Assembly (NCBI RefSeq): GCF_000173735.1
Contig: NZ_ACCB01000016.1
Coordinates: 22,218-86,217 of the forward strand
Source of the DNA: Yersinia aldovae ATCC 35236
GTDB lineage: Bacteria; Pseudomonadota; Gammaproteobacteria; Enterobacterales; Enterobacteriaceae
Length of the DNA stretch: 64,000 nt
Reading direction: 5' to 3'
Each line of letters begins with the position of its first letter. Within the stretch, counting starts at the first letter, position 1. This document shows positions 30,521 to 39,541 of the stretch, one piece after another. The notes under the pieces were generated by a model. It had not been told where the DNA came from. It ran no database searches and saw only the letters and a program-made list of their open reading frames with translations. Made by a program: the position numbers and the translations under genes.

Positions 30521-32140
30521 ATGGCTGACACATTAACAGCAGACATTATTATCATTGGTTCCGGTGTTGCTGGTGGTTTGGTGGCACATCAATTGGCAAT
30601 GGCGGGTAAATCAGTACTGGTTTTAGAGGCGGGGCCGCGTCTCTCTCGCTGGGAAATTGTGGAAAACTTCCGTAACCAGCCAGATAAATCAGACAATATG
30701 GCACCGTACCCCTCCACACCCTATGCACCGCATCCGGAATCTAACCCTAATAATAACTATCTGATTCAAAAGGGTGAACATCCCTACGATGTGCAATATA
30801 TCCGGGCTGTGGGCGGTACAACATGGCACTGGGCGGCATCGGCCTGGCGTTTTCTGCCTAACGATTTCAAACTGAAAACCGTGTATGGCGTTGGGCGAGA
30901 CTGGCCGATTGAGTATGCGGCGCTGGAAAAGTGGTATTTACGTGCAGAGCAGGAGTTAGGTGTTTGGGGGCCGAGTGATGAAGACTTGGGTTCGCCGCGC
31001 AGTGCGCCTTATCCGATGGCACCGTTGCCGCTATCGTGGAACGAACAGCGCATTAAAACCGTACTGAACAGCAACAGTTTTAACGGCAGCCGTTTTAATG
31101 TGGTGACAGAGCCGGTTGCACGTAATAGCCGCCCTTATGATGGTCGCCCAACTTGCTGTGGCAACAATAACTGTATGCCTATTTGCCCCATTGGTGCCAT
31201 GTACAACGGTATTACCCATGTGGAGAAAGCCGAGCTTGCAGGTGCTGTTATCCGCCCGCAAGCGGTGGTTTATCAACTGGAGGTTAACGACCAGCAGCAG
31301 ATTACTGCTGCGTTGTTTAAAGACGCGCAAGGTAATGAGCATCGGGCCGAAGGTAAGTTCTTTGTGTTGGCCGCGAATGGCATTGAAATTCCGAAACTGA
31401 TGCTAATGTCTACCAGCGGTAAAAACCCGTTAGGGGTGGGTAATAGCTCAGATATGGTCGGGCGAAATCTGATGGATCATCCGGGTACCGGAGTGACCTT
31501 TATGGCAAACGAACCGCTGTGGCCGGGGCGTGGCCCGCAGGAAATGACTTCAATGGTAGGATTCCGTGATGGGGCATTCCGTGCCGAATATGCGGCGAAA
31601 AAGATTCATCTGTCGAATTTGTCACGTACTGACCAGATGGCAATTGAATTACTCAAGCAGGGGGATTTACAACTGGGGCCACAGCTTGAGGCGAAAATTC
31701 GAGATCGGGCCGCGCGGTTTGTGCAGTTTGACAGTTTCCACGAAATCTTACCTCATGTGGAAAATCGCATTATTCCCAGTGCGACCGAAAAAGATGCCAT
31801 CGGTATCCCAAAACCTGAATTTTATTATGCGATGGATGATTACGTGCGTAAAAGTGCAGTACACACCCAGCAGGTCTACGCTGAGGCGGCAAGGCTGATG
31901 GGCGGTACTGAAGTGCAATTCCACAATAATTTCGCCAATAATAACCATATTACCGGCACCACAATCATGGGCGATGACCCGAAAGATTCTGTCGTGGACA
32001 GTGATTGCCGCACTCATGATCATAAAAATTTGTTTATCGCCAGCAGCAGCGTGATGCCGACTGTCGGTTCGGTAAACTGCACCCTGACCATTGCCGCGCT
32101 TTCTCTGCGGATTGCAGAAACCTTAAAGGCTGAGGTGTGA
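30521..32140 (+). CDS. GMC-family gluconate 2-dehydrogenase flavoprotein
   Basis: The protein is 539 aa and belongs to the GMC oxidoreductase family, matching the large subunit of membrane-bound gluconate 2-dehydrogenase. It has an FAD-binding GSGVAGG motif (residues about 13-19), GGTTWHW near residue 100 and a C-terminal catalytic His region (NNHITGTT). It has no signal of its own; export would depend on the Tat signal of the small subunit. It oxidises a sugar acid such as gluconate in the periplasm and passes electrons to the cytochrome encoded next (one base between stop and start). Which substrate is used is inferred from the family. Confidence 0.88.
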   Translation: MADTLTADIIIIGSGVAGGLVAHQLAMAGKSVLVLEAGPRLSRWEIVENFRNQPDKSDNMAPYPSTPYAPHPESNPNNNYLIQKGEHPYDVQYIRAVGGTTWHWAASAWRFLPNDFKLKTVYGVGRDWPIEYAALEKWYLRAEQELGVWGPSDEDLGSPRSAPYPMAPLPLSWNEQRIKTVLNSNSFNGSRFNVVTEPVARNSRPYDGRPTCCGNNNCMPICPIGAMYNGITHVEKAELAGAVIRPQAVVYQLEVNDQQQITAALFKDAQGNEHRAEGKFFVLAANGIEIPKLMLMSTSGKNPLGVGNSSDMVGRNLMDHPGTGVTFMANEPLWPGRGPQEMTSMVGFRDGAFRAEYAAKKIHLSNLSRTDQMAIELLKQGDLQLGPQLEAKIRDRAARFVQFDSFHEILPHVENRIIPSATEKDAIGIPKPEFYYAMDDYVRKSAVHTQQVYAEAARLMGGTEVQFHNNFANNNHITGTTIMGDDPKDSVVDSDCRTHDHKNLFIASSSVMPTVGSVNCTLTIAALSLRIAETLKAEV

Positions 32141-32141
32141 T

Positions 32142-33413
32142 ATGAAAAAGAACAACCTGGGCCGAACTGTAAAACAACTAGTAATTGCATTGGGATGGGT
32201 GGCGGTCGGTGGCTATGCCAACGCGGATGATAACCTGATTGCGCGGGGTGAGTACCTGACTAAAGCCGCCGATTGTGTGGCGTGTCATACCACCAAAGAG
32301 GGTAAACCGTTTGCCGGTGGATTGGCATTCAAAACCCCGATGGGCACCTTATATTCGCCCAACATCACACCAGATAAAGAAACCGGGATTGGCAGTTGGA
32401 GTGATGAGGAGTTTTTACGTGCGCTGCACGAAGGGAAAGGTAAGAACGGTGAAAATCTCTATCCTGCATTCCCTTATACCTCTTATACCTTGCTGACAGA
32501 TAATGATGTCAAAGCGATTAAAGCTTATCTGTTCAGTTTGCCAGCGGTGCATCAGCCAAATCGTGAAAATGACATGCCGTTCCCTTTCAACCAGCGCTGG
32601 GGGCTGTGGTTCTGGAATTTGGTGAACTTTGAGGGTGAGCGCTTCCAGCCGGATAAGAGTAAAGATACCCAATGGAATCAGGGGGCTTACTTTGTTGAGG
32701 CGCTGGGGCACTGCGGTGAATGCCACACTCCGCGTAATATTACGATGGGGATGAAAGACAGTAAGGCCTATGGTGGTACTGAAATTGATGGCTGGACAGC
32801 ATTTAATATTACCGTAGACCCCCATGCTGGAATTGGCAGTTGGAGTCAGCAGCAGATTGTACAGTACCTGCGCACGGGCCATGTTGACGGTAAAGCACAA
32901 GCTGCCGGGCCGATGGCGGAAGTGATTGAAAATAGCACTCGCCATTTGACTGATAGCGATCTCAATGCGATGGCGGTGTATCTGCGCACATTGAAACCGT
33001 TGAATCTGGATGATGAAACCAAGAGCCGTTCCGATTGGGGCCAATCCGCTACCAGCGTGGATACCTTGCGTGGTATGCCATTCAACGCGGATAACAGCAC
33101 CGCTGGGGCGCGTTTATATCTGGGGAACTGTGCTAGTTGCCACAGCTTTACCGGTGATGGTGTGAAAGATGGTTATTATCCGTCGCTGATGAAAAACTCA
33201 GTGGTGGGGGCTTCTACACCGAATAATCTGATCAATGTGATTCTGCATGGTGTCTCACGTAAGACCAACGACGGCGAGGTCTTTATGCCCGGTTTTGCCG
33301 AAACGTTAACCGATGAGCAAATCGTTAGCCTGAGCAATTATCTGCTGCAACAGTTCGGGCAACCGACACTGAATGTAAAAGTAGATGATGTGAAAGCATT
33401 ACGTGGGGAATGA
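32142..33413 (+). CDS. Triheme cytochrome c subunit of sugar-acid dehydrogenase
   Basis: The protein is 423 aa with a Sec signal peptide (cleavage near residue 28) and three CxxCH heme c sites: CVACH at 45-49, CGECH at 191-195 and CASCH at 330-334. It matches the cytochrome c subunit of membrane-bound gluconate or alcohol dehydrogenases, which carries electrons from the flavoprotein to the quinone pool. The start abuts the flavoprotein stop, so the genes are coupled. A bidirectional terminator follows. Confidence 0.92.
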   Translation: MKKNNLGRTVKQLVIALGWVAVGGYANADDNLIARGEYLTKAADCVACHTTKEGKPFAGGLAFKTPMGTLYSPNITPDKETGIGSWSDEEFLRALHEGKGKNGENLYPAFPYTSYTLLTDNDVKAIKAYLFSLPAVHQPNRENDMPFPFNQRWGLWFWNLVNFEGERFQPDKSKDTQWNQGAYFVEALGHCGECHTPRNITMGMKDSKAYGGTEIDGWTAFNITVDPHAGIGSWSQQQIVQYLRTGHVDGKAQAAGPMAEVIENSTRHLTDSDLNAMAVYLRTLKPLNLDDETKSRSDWGQSATSVDTLRGMPFNADNSTAGARLYLGNCASCHSFTGDGVKDGYYPSLMKNSVVGASTPNNLINVILHGVSRKTNDGEVFMPGFAETLTDEQIVSLSNYLLQQFGQPTLNVKVDDVKALRGE

Positions 33414-33418
33414 TAGCT

Positions 33419-33451
33419 AAGCCGAAGGGAGCTGCGGCTCCTTTCGGCTTA
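33419..33451. terminator. Convergent terminator
   Basis: AAGCCGAAGGGAGC and GCTCCTTTCGGCTT form a long stem with a TGCG loop. It ends the dehydrogenase operon on the plus strand and overlaps the stop of the minus-strand acetyltransferase. Confidence 0.85.
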
Positions 33452-33889
33452 TTTAACTTTTTCATTATGCCAATGCATTAATATATAGTCACCGTCATTG
33501 CTGGTTCCCGTTGCAATCGCCACCCAACCCTGTTTTTGATAAAACCCCAACGCCCGCTGATTTTTTTCCAGGCATTTTAACGCGCCGTGGCTGGTAAACA
33601 GGGTTTGTGCTGCCCGTAATAATGCCTTACCCGTGCCATGATGCTGTGCTGTGGGTTCAACAAACAGGTTATGTAAGAAACTCTCCGCCATAAAAATAGA
33701 GGCAAAGCCCAAGTGCTGGTCGCCATCAATGGCCACCAGAATGCTTTCCCCCAGCGTGACGCGATCAAAGTCTTCCAACCGAAAATGTTCTCCAGCCAGC
33801 CAATTAAACGCTGCTCGACGTGAAGCCAGGTACAAGGTGCGTAGATACGGGCGGTCACTTTCCTGATACTGACGAATCTCGATACTCAT
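33449..33889 (-). CDS. GNAT-family N-acetyltransferase
   Basis: The protein is 146 aa with a complete GNAT fold: IRQYQESDRPYL at the start, then an acetyl-CoA loop of the form QHHGTGKALL (about residues 83-92) and the C-terminal AxxFYxKxGW segment (RALGFYQKQGW). The substrate is unknown. It converges on the dehydrogenase operon and is divergent from the TPP riboswitch/thiD unit. It is a stand-alone cytoplasmic enzyme without partners. Confidence 0.85.
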   Translation of the reverse strand: MSIEIRQYQESDRPYLRTLYLASRRAAFNWLAGEHFRLEDFDRVTLGESILVAIDGDQHLGFASIFMAESFLHNLFVEPTAQHHGTGKALLRAAQTLFTSHGALKCLEKNQRALGFYQKQGWVAIATGTSNDGDYILMHWHNEKVK

Positions 33890-33994
33890 CCCTCGGCTAT
33901 GCCCTCAATGTGCTGTATATCTTCCCGGTTGATCATAGGCTCGACCAATACATCATTGATCTTCTACCACCAGCCCATGATAATAACAGTTCTG

Positions 33995-34077
33995 ACTCGG
34001 GGTGCCTGTCGCAAATTGTGATATGGCTGAGATATTACCCGTATGACCTGATCTGGATTATGCCAGCGTAGGGAAGT
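33995..34077 (+). ncRNA. TPP riboswitch (THI element)
   Basis: The sequence contains the conserved thi-box elements: ACTCGGGGTGCC, then GGCTGAGA, TACCCG, ACCTGATCTGGATTATGCCAGCG and AGGGAAGT. It binds thiamine pyrophosphate and turns down the downstream gene. It lies 47 bases before a small ORF and about 135 bases before thiD. Confidence 0.95.
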
Positions 34078-34123
34078 CTCGGTGCCGCCGGTACCGCCTT
34101 CTTGACCGCCGGTTAGGAGGAAT

Positions 34124-34216
34124 ATGTACGTTCAACCTACCGTTTTTTCTTCAGTGCTCTTTGCTGACCCTGCCATTTTAGTTCTCACCGACATGAGTAC
34201 GGAGTCGTATTCATGA
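34124..34216 (+). CDS. Small ORF (30 aa) between TPP riboswitch and thiD
   Basis: ATG at 34124 follows AGGAGG (34115-34120, spacing only 3 bases) and runs 30 codons (start MYVQPTVFSS) to a TGA that overlaps the thiD ATG as ATGA. The Shine-Dalgarno element is strong and sits where riboswitch control by sequestration would act. thiD also has its own GGAG (34201-34204) inside the end of this ORF. It may be a leader peptide or a translational coupler. No homologue is recognised, and it could be chance. Confidence 0.4.
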   Translation: MYVQPTVFSSVLFADPAILVLTDMSTESYS

Positions 34217-35013
34217 AACGTATTAATACGCTGACGATTGCTGGAACTGACCCGAGTGGCGGTGCCGGTATTCAGGCTGATCTGAAAACCTTTTCGGCAT
34301 TGCACGCTTATGGCACCAGTGTGATCACTGCGCTGGTGGCACAAAATACCTGCGGTGTGCAGTCGATTTATCCCATTGAACCTACTTTTGTTAGCGCGCA
34401 ACTGGATTCTGTACTCAGTGACGTGCGTATCGATAGCGCCAAAATAGGAATGTTAGCCAACGCCGCTATCGTCGAGATTGTCGCGAGCCAGTTATGTCGA
34501 TACTCCATTGAATTTGTCGTGCTGGATACGGTAATGGTGGCGAAGAGTGGTGACCCGTTGTTGGCACCGCAGGCGGTAGACGCACTACGCCAGTTACTGT
34601 TACCGCAGGTTGCTCTGATTACGCCAAATTTACCAGAGGCCGCGGCATTGTTAGAGTGCGAGCCTGCAAGCAACGAACAAGAAATGTGTGAGCAGGGGCG
34701 AGCGTTACTCGCTTTAGGTTGTCAGGGCGTATTAATGAAAGGTGGGCATCTGAGCGGTAAAGAGAGTCCGGACTGGCTGTTTACCGCGCAGGGCGAACAG
34801 CGCTTTGTCACATCACGAGTCAATACCCGTCATACGCACGGCACCGGCTGCACTTTGTCAGCAGCACTGGCGGCGTTGCGCCCACGGTATAGCAATTGGG
34901 CGGATACCGTGGGCGCCGCCAAACACTATCTGCAAGGCGCGCTGTTACAAGCCGATACCCTTGAAGTGGGGCAGGGGGTCGGGCCGGTGCATCATTTCCA
35001 TCAATGGTGGTAA
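34213..35013 (+). CDS. thiD: Hydroxymethylpyrimidine/phosphomethylpyrimidine kinase
   Basis: ThiD phosphorylates HMP and then HMP-P to HMP-PP, the pyrimidine half of thiamine. The 266-aa protein is a ribokinase-fold enzyme with TIAGTDPSGGAGIQADLKTF at the start and the catalytic region with the anion hole and base in HTHGTGCTLSAA near residue 205-220. GGAG with 8-base spacing precedes the ATG. The gene is under a TPP riboswitch, as expected for thiamine synthesis. It is alone here, without thiM or other thi genes; tandem ERIC repeats follow directly. Confidence 0.96.
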   Translation: MKRINTLTIAGTDPSGGAGIQADLKTFSALHAYGTSVITALVAQNTCGVQSIYPIEPTFVSAQLDSVLSDVRIDSAKIGMLANAAIVEIVASQLCRYSIEFVVLDTVMVAKSGDPLLAPQAVDALRQLLLPQVALITPNLPEAAALLECEPASNEQEMCEQGRALLALGCQGVLMKGGHLSGKESPDWLFTAQGEQRFVTSRVNTRHTHGTGCTLSAALAALRPRYSNWADTVGAAKHYLQGALLQADTLEVGQGVGPVHHFHQWW

Positions 35014-35134
<121 letters not shown>

Positions 35135-35136
<2 letters not shown>

Positions 35137-35258
35137 TGCCTTCATCCTTGAAGTCGTAAGGGTTAGCGGCGTTCACGCACTCGAATCATTTACTTGAGTA
35201 AGCTCATCGGGATGTGTTCACTTGCAGCCTACCTGCGGCTCCAATGACTTTGGGAATA
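35135..35258 (-). repeat. ERIC element, copy 2 of tandem pair
   Basis: This second ERIC is almost identical to the first over about 90 bases (from the GGCGTTCACGCAC segment to CCAATGACTTTGG), in direct orientation immediately after it. The identity suggests a tandem duplication. Confidence 0.8.
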
Positions 35259-35285
35259 GATATTTCATATATTACGAGTCACGGG

Positions 35286-36152
35286 CTACCGTGCCAGCAA
35301 ATAGCGCTGTGCCATATCAAACATGGCGATAACCCGTTGCAGATGGTGTGCGTCAAAACGGTTAAGGATATAGCTATCCGCGCCTTTGCGTGGGCGGATA
35401 CACAAGGATAGCTTCGGCTCACCCGCTTCATCTTTAGTTATATCAAACTGATAGCTGCCGATCTCTTTCTCATCTTCCCGCCAGGAAATTTGCATGGCGG
35501 GCAGAGGATTGGCTTCAGTGGGGCGCCTGATGGCAAAGAAGTATTCTCCGGCCCAAAAACCCGCGTAATCGCCGTCGGTTTGCAAGTTTTTGGTTCGGAA
35601 AATAGTGGCATCGACTAGCTGGTGGACTGCTTGTGGCGTGATCTGCCGATGGGCTTGTTGCCATAGCGGTGTGTCGTTTTCGAGCTGCCAGCAGGCCGCG
35701 CCCAGATAGTCATTCAGCTTGCACCAATCAGCATCGAGTTGTTGGCGCAATTCTTCGTCGAGAATATTGCGGTATTGCTGCATCCCACTCGGTTGATCAC
35801 CGAGTGTTTCGTATGTAATGAGTTCCATCGTGCGTGGCTTGCGGCGAAAACTCATCCACAACACGACCTTAGGGATACGAAATTCAATCGACTGAACGCT
35901 CTGGCGATAGCGATTCCCAATATTTACGACAAAACCATTGGCGGTACCACGCTTGTTTTGATAATTACGTATTACCACCACACTATTGAGGCCCATCCAG
36001 CCCGTGACATAATGTTCACTGTCGGAATTGGCAACATCGAGATCAATGACCATCTGAATGATTTTATCACTTTCAAGTTTCGCCAGCGGATGGGTATTCC
36101 CCGCAGAGTAATACAGCTTCTCGGGTTCTTCGGGTAACTCAAAAGTTAACAT
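35286..36152 (-). CDS. Hypothetical protein, 288 aa
   Basis: A protein of 288 aa with no signal peptide or membrane helix, probably cytoplasmic. It is rich in Trp and aromatic residues and has a mixed alpha/beta look. I recognise no family and no catalytic motif. It is on the minus strand between the tandem ERICs and ivy, divergent from the ivy gene. The codon usage looks ordinary and the frame is complete, so I regard it as real. Confidence 0.7.
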   Translation of the reverse strand: MLTFELPEEPEKLYYSAGNTHPLAKLESDKIIQMVIDLDVANSDSEHYVTGWMGLNSVVVIRNYQNKRGTANGFVVNIGNRYRQSVQSIEFRIPKVVLWMSFRRKPRTMELITYETLGDQPSGMQQYRNILDEELRQQLDADWCKLNDYLGAACWQLENDTPLWQQAHRQITPQAVHQLVDATIFRTKNLQTDGDYAGFWAGEYFFAIRRPTEANPLPAMQISWREDEKEIGSYQFDITKDEAGEPKLSLCIRPRKGADSYILNRFDAHHLQRVIAMFDMAQRYLLAR

Positions 36153-36369
36153 GGCATGGCCTTCTGATAGTCGTATGGTTTATAGCTTAACTCAAGCTGT
36201 CATACAGATTATGCTATAACGAGAATTAGGATGAAAATTCGTGTTATGGATCAACTTTTTCATCCGTTGATGGTCATAGACAGGCAAACTAACACCACGC
36301 CGACAAGTCCGTTGCACTGGGCTACGTTTAACGCTTGGTAAATCAATTAATCAAATTATAAGGATACCG

Positions 36370-36939
36370 ATGATGAAAGGTCAGAAAACCCTCCATTGTC
36401 TTTTTGCGGGGACAGTACTCAGTGTCAGCTCTTGGGCTATTGCACAACCAGCTACTGTACCATCAACCTCTGAACCATCAACCTCTGAACCATCAACCTC
36501 AGAATCCTCAGTTACAGCACCATCAGTCACCGCACCTGCTGCACTATCTCGGGCCACTGCCGCCGATCTGCTGCAACAGCCCGTTTATAAAAATAGCTGG
36601 CAAAAAATGGTTAAGGGGCAGAAAAACCTTCCTACCTGGGCACGTAAAGGGACAGGAACATCCTCTCCCTATGAGGTTATTACCTGGGAAGGGCAGCAGT
36701 ACAAAGTAGGGCGTATTTGCAAGCCCCACGATTGTGGTAATAATTTTATGTTGATAGCGTTCAGTCAGGATAAAAAACAGGTATGGCAGGCATGGGGGGT
36801 GCGCATTACGGTAGAGGACAAACCACAAGCAGTGGATAAACCGAGTGAGTTCTCTACGTATCAATGGCTTGGTCACCCGAGTGATCGTATTCAGGCCATG
36901 TTAAAAGCGCAGCTACAGCAAGATCCTAACTGGCACTGA
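36370..36939 (+). CDS. ivy: Ivy-family lysozyme inhibitor with PSTSE repeats
   Basis: The protein is 189 aa and exported (signal cleavage near residue 25). It matches Ivy, the periplasmic inhibitor of C-type lysozymes that protects peptidoglycan from host and own lysozyme. The key loop CKPHDC lies at residues 117-122, whose His blocks the lysozyme active site in E. coli Ivy. Between the signal and the Ivy domain there is a linker of about 30 residues made partly of three PSTSE units. That linker is absent in E. coli Ivy (157 aa), which explains the extra length. AAGGA precedes the ATG pair at 36370/36373. Confidence 0.85.
   Translation: MMKGQKTLHCLFAGTVLSVSSWAIAQPATVPSTSEPSTSEPSTSESSVTAPSVTAPAALSRATAADLLQQPVYKNSWQKMVKGQKNLPTWARKGTGTSSPYEVITWEGQQYKVGRICKPHDCGNNFMLIAFSQDKKQVWQAWGVRITVEDKPQAVDKPSEFSTYQWLGHPSDRIQAMLKAQLQQDPNWH
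36460..36504 (+). repeat. Three 15-bp tandem repeats inside ivy
   Basis: CCATCAACCTCTGAA is repeated three times (36460, 36475, 36490, the last with TCA instead of TCT), encoding PSTSE x3. Copy number could vary between strains without changing frame. Confidence 0.85.
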
Positions 36940-37017
36940 TGTTTGTCGATAAATAGCAGTGCAGATCATGATGGTTTACCCCGATGATCCTGCTTCAGTC
37001 GCTATTGCCCAAGCAAT

Positions 37018-37130
37018 TGTACCCAACAGATTTTAAGATGCAGGAAGGCGGCTTGCTGCGGCCTCGCAGAGACGAGGCCCTGAGTGTGAGTGCTTCCAAC
37101 ACATCTGCAACTTGAAAGCTGACGGAGATA
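37018..37130 (+). repeat. ERIC-like repeat after gutQ
   Basis: GATGCAGGAAGGCGGC at the left and CAACTTGAAAGCTGACGG at the right match Yersinia ERIC ends, while the centre is a different hairpin (GCGGCCTCGCAGAGACGAGGCC). It abuts the gutQ stop. Confidence 0.6.
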
Positions 37131-38096
37131 TCAGCCCACACCGGCCTGATGAAGGTCGTGTAAGTTCAGTGCGCCAACCAGTTTCCCATCCAGGTTAACC
37201 ACCGGTGCCGCACTGATGTGGTGCTGATGCAGTGCTTCCAGCGCTTCACCGGCACGCCATTGCTCTGGTAATCGGTAGCCTGGCCGGGTGATAGCTCCGC
37301 CAAGCGGTTGTTGCAATGTGCCGCCTTTGACCAACCAGCGACGCAAATCACCGTCGGTAAATACCCCAACCACCCGTTGGTTTGGATCGCACACGGCTAC
37401 CAGCCCAAGCCCAGTGCGGCTAAGCTCTAACATCGCTTCCATCACGGTATCAGATTCATTCACTACTGGCAGTCGGTCACCGGTTCTCATTAGATGATGA
37501 ACCCGATTGAGTAACTTTGCTCCCAAGCTGCCGCCAGGATGTGAGCGAGCAAAATCTTCAGCATTAAAACCACGGTGGCGCATCAAGGCCATCGCCAGTG
37601 CATCCCCCATCATCAGGGTATTGACTGCGCTGGATGTTGGGGCTAAACCCATTGGGCAGGCTTCGTGCTCGACACTTATATCCAATACGCAGGCCGCGCC
37701 TTGCGCTAAGGGTGACTCTAAACCGCCTGTGATGGCAATTACCGGAATATGGCTATCGGCCAACAGGGGCAGGATCAGGTCCAATTCTTTAGCACGACTG
37801 GAATAAGAGATAAAAATCAGCACATCTTGCCGGCCAATCATACCCAGATCGCCGTGTAGTGCTTCAGCAGGATGAACAAAGAATGAGGGGGTGCCGGTGC
37901 TGGCCAGTGATGCGGCAATTTTTTTACCAATATGGCCGGATTTGCCAATACCGGAGACTACAGCCTTGCCGGTACAGGCTAACAGCAGCTCGCAGGCACG
38001 GATAAAATTGTTATCTAATCGTGACAGTAACTTATGAGCTTCGGCCAGCTCAATTTCTAATGTTTCGCGGGCATAGGTAATCAATGGATTAGTCAT
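37131..38096 (-). CDS. gutQ: D-arabinose 5-phosphate isomerase GutQ
   Basis: The protein is about 321 aa. It has an N-terminal SIS domain ([20 protein letters not shown], residues about 48-67) and two CBS domains in the C-terminal half. The family interconverts ribulose 5-phosphate and arabinose 5-phosphate, the latter a KDO precursor, and GutQ is the sorbitol-operon paralogue of KdsD. I chose ATG 38096, whose sequence ATGACTAA overlaps the srlR stop by 8 bases, so gutQ is coupled to srlR. It is the last gene of the srl operon, as in E. coli. Confidence 0.94.
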   Translation of the reverse strand: MTNPLITYARETLEIELAEAHKLLSRLDNNFIRACELLLACTGKAVVSGIGKSGHIGKKIAASLASTGTPSFFVHPAEALHGDLGMIGRQDVLIFISYSSRAKELDLILPLLADSHIPVIAITGGLESPLAQGAACVLDISVEHEACPMGLAPTSSAVNTLMMGDALAMALMRHRGFNAEDFARSHPGGSLGAKLLNRVHHLMRTGDRLPVVNESDTVMEAMLELSRTGLGLVAVCDPNQRVVGVFTDGDLRRWLVKGGTLQQPLGGAITRPGYRLPEQWRAGEALEALHQHHISAAPVVNLDGKLVGALNLHDLHQAGVG

Positions 38097-38859
38097 TTTT
38101 ATCAACCAGAATGATGTTAATACCCATTTCTTGCAGCGCCTGTAAATATTCCGGGCTAATCCCTTTATCAGTAATCAGGGTATCGACGGTGCTTAACGGG
38201 CAAACTACATTTGGGCTTTTACGGCCAAATTTGGAAGAGTCGACTAACAGAATGATGCGGCTCGCGGCGCGGCACATCGCTGTGCTGACATGATAAACTT
38301 CGTTAAACGTGGTGACACCGGCTTTCAAATCGACACCATCTGCGCCGATAAAGAGTTTATCAAAACTAAAATTATCAAATGCCGATTCCGCCAGGCTGCC
38401 ATGAAAAGAGGCCGAACCTTTACGGTAAGTGCCACCGGGCATCAGGATTGTCTGATCATTATTCAGTTCAACCAGCTCATTGACGATATGCAGACTGTTA
38501 GTCATCACCGTGATATTATTGAATTTTGTCAGGTGCGGTACCATTTGCAGCACCGTGCTCCCCGCATCAAAAACCAGGCTGTCACCGTCTTTGATCAGTT
38601 TACTGGCAGCTTGAGCAATTTGTTTTTTCTTATCAGTATTAATATGCGTTTTACGGTCAATCGGTTGTTCAACATCATCGCGATTTAATACCACGCCACC
38701 GTAGGTACGGATAACCGCCCCTTCTTTTTCCAGACTGGTTAAATCCTTACGGATTGTCGTACCGGTGGTTGAAAACTGGGCGGCGAGTTCATCGACTGCT
38801 GTCTTACCGTGCTGCTGAAGATATTCCAGGATTGCAACCTGTCGCTGCTTTGGTTTCAT
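38089..38859 (-). CDS. srlR: Sorbitol operon repressor SrlR (DeoR family)
   Basis: The protein is 256 aa of the DeoR family: an N-terminal winged helix-turn-helix ([21 protein letters not shown] to about residue 55) and a C-terminal sugar-phosphate sensing domain ([15 protein letters not shown]). The E. coli homologue (GutR) represses the srl operon until sorbitol 6-phosphate appears. It lies downstream of srlM and overlaps gutQ by 8 bases. The likely operator is the palindrome at 42585-42612 upstream of srlA. Confidence 0.95.
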   Translation of the reverse strand: MKPKQRQVAILEYLQQHGKTAVDELAAQFSTTGTTIRKDLTSLEKEGAVIRTYGGVVLNRDDVEQPIDRKTHINTDKKKQIAQAASKLIKDGDSLVFDAGSTVLQMVPHLTKFNNITVMTNSLHIVNELVELNNDQTILMPGGTYRKGSASFHGSLAESAFDNFSFDKLFIGADGVDLKAGVTTFNEVYHVSTAMCRAASRIILLVDSSKFGRKSPNVVCPLSTVDTLITDKGISPEYLQALQEMGINIILVDKND

Positions 38860-38944
38860 AACGATCCCCGTTCAAGTATTTTTATTGCCTATTCTTTTAG
38901 GCATAACTTTCACATGAAAAATAATAACTTTCATTATGAAAATA

Positions 38945-39310
38945 TCATGATTTCGGTTTAATCGCTAATGATAGTGCAGTTTGACATGCGGTATCCGTAG
39001 GAAAGATCACATCCGGAATTAAATCCCGCTGATGTAACCCATGAAGTTGGGGCAGTGCGCGCGGGCGGGCAAAAACGCTAATACCACGCATGATCATGCT
39101 ATCGCTGACGTGCATATTTTCATCAAATGCCAGTGCCATCACTACGCGGGGTTTAAAACGCCCGCCAGACCTGCCAACACCGACTGATTTACTGTGCTGA
39201 CAAAGGCGGTCAAAAGCGCGGTTAAACCGATTGATTTGCCACCAGCCGAGCAGGATTTGCAATACCCAGGCGATGATGACAATGCTTATTAGCGCAGATG
39301 TGGGGGACAT
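38945..39310 (-). CDS. srlM: SrlM (GutM), sorbitol operon activator
   Basis: The protein is 121 aa with an N-terminal membrane helix (about residues 5-23), followed by a soluble part with SGGRFKPRVVMALAFDE. It matches GutM (119 aa in E. coli), a positive factor for the srl operon. It sits between srlD and srlR as in E. coli, but the gap to srlD has grown to about 231 bases because two ERIC-derived sequences are inserted there. Confidence 0.9.
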   Translation of the reverse strand: MSPTSALISIVIIAWVLQILLGWWQINRFNRAFDRLCQHSKSVGVGRSGGRFKPRVVMALAFDENMHVSDSMIMRGISVFARPRALPQLHGLHQRDLIPDVIFPTDTACQTALSLAIKPKS

Positions 39311-39332
39311 ATTTCTTTCCTTTTACTCTTCG

Positions 39333-39535
39333 CCCTTGACGCCGCAGCGTTGTTAGCTGCACTTATGCACCCGAATCACTTACTAATGTAAGCTCATCGG
39401 GATTTATTCGTTTGCTGCCTTGCTACAACGCCAATGGCTTCGAGTAATACCTTTTTCCCTTGACGCCGCAGCGTTGTTAGCTGCACTTATGCACCCGAAT
39501 CACGGGGGGAGTCAGTGATTCGGGGTTGATAACTG
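39333..39535 (-). repeat. ERIC pair between srlD and srlM
   Basis: A full ERIC in reverse (39333-39450) contains CACCCGAATCACTTACTAATGTAAGCTCATCGGG. A truncated second copy follows: bases 39333-39379 and 39457-39503 are identical over 47 bases (CCCTTGACGCCGCAGCG.. to CCCGAATCAC), after which the second copy diverges. Both lie within the operon transcript. Confidence 0.75.
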
Positions 39536-39541
39536 ACGACG

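Noticed and set aside
32415..33044. Long minus-strand open frame (209 aa) inside the cytochrome gene
   Set aside because: Antisense to a triheme cytochrome with clear heme motifs; composition is not protein-like.
36404..36709. Alternative 101-aa frame within ivy
   Set aside because: His/Leu-Pro-rich off-frame reading of the PSTSE repeat; the Ivy frame has signal peptide and CKPHDC.
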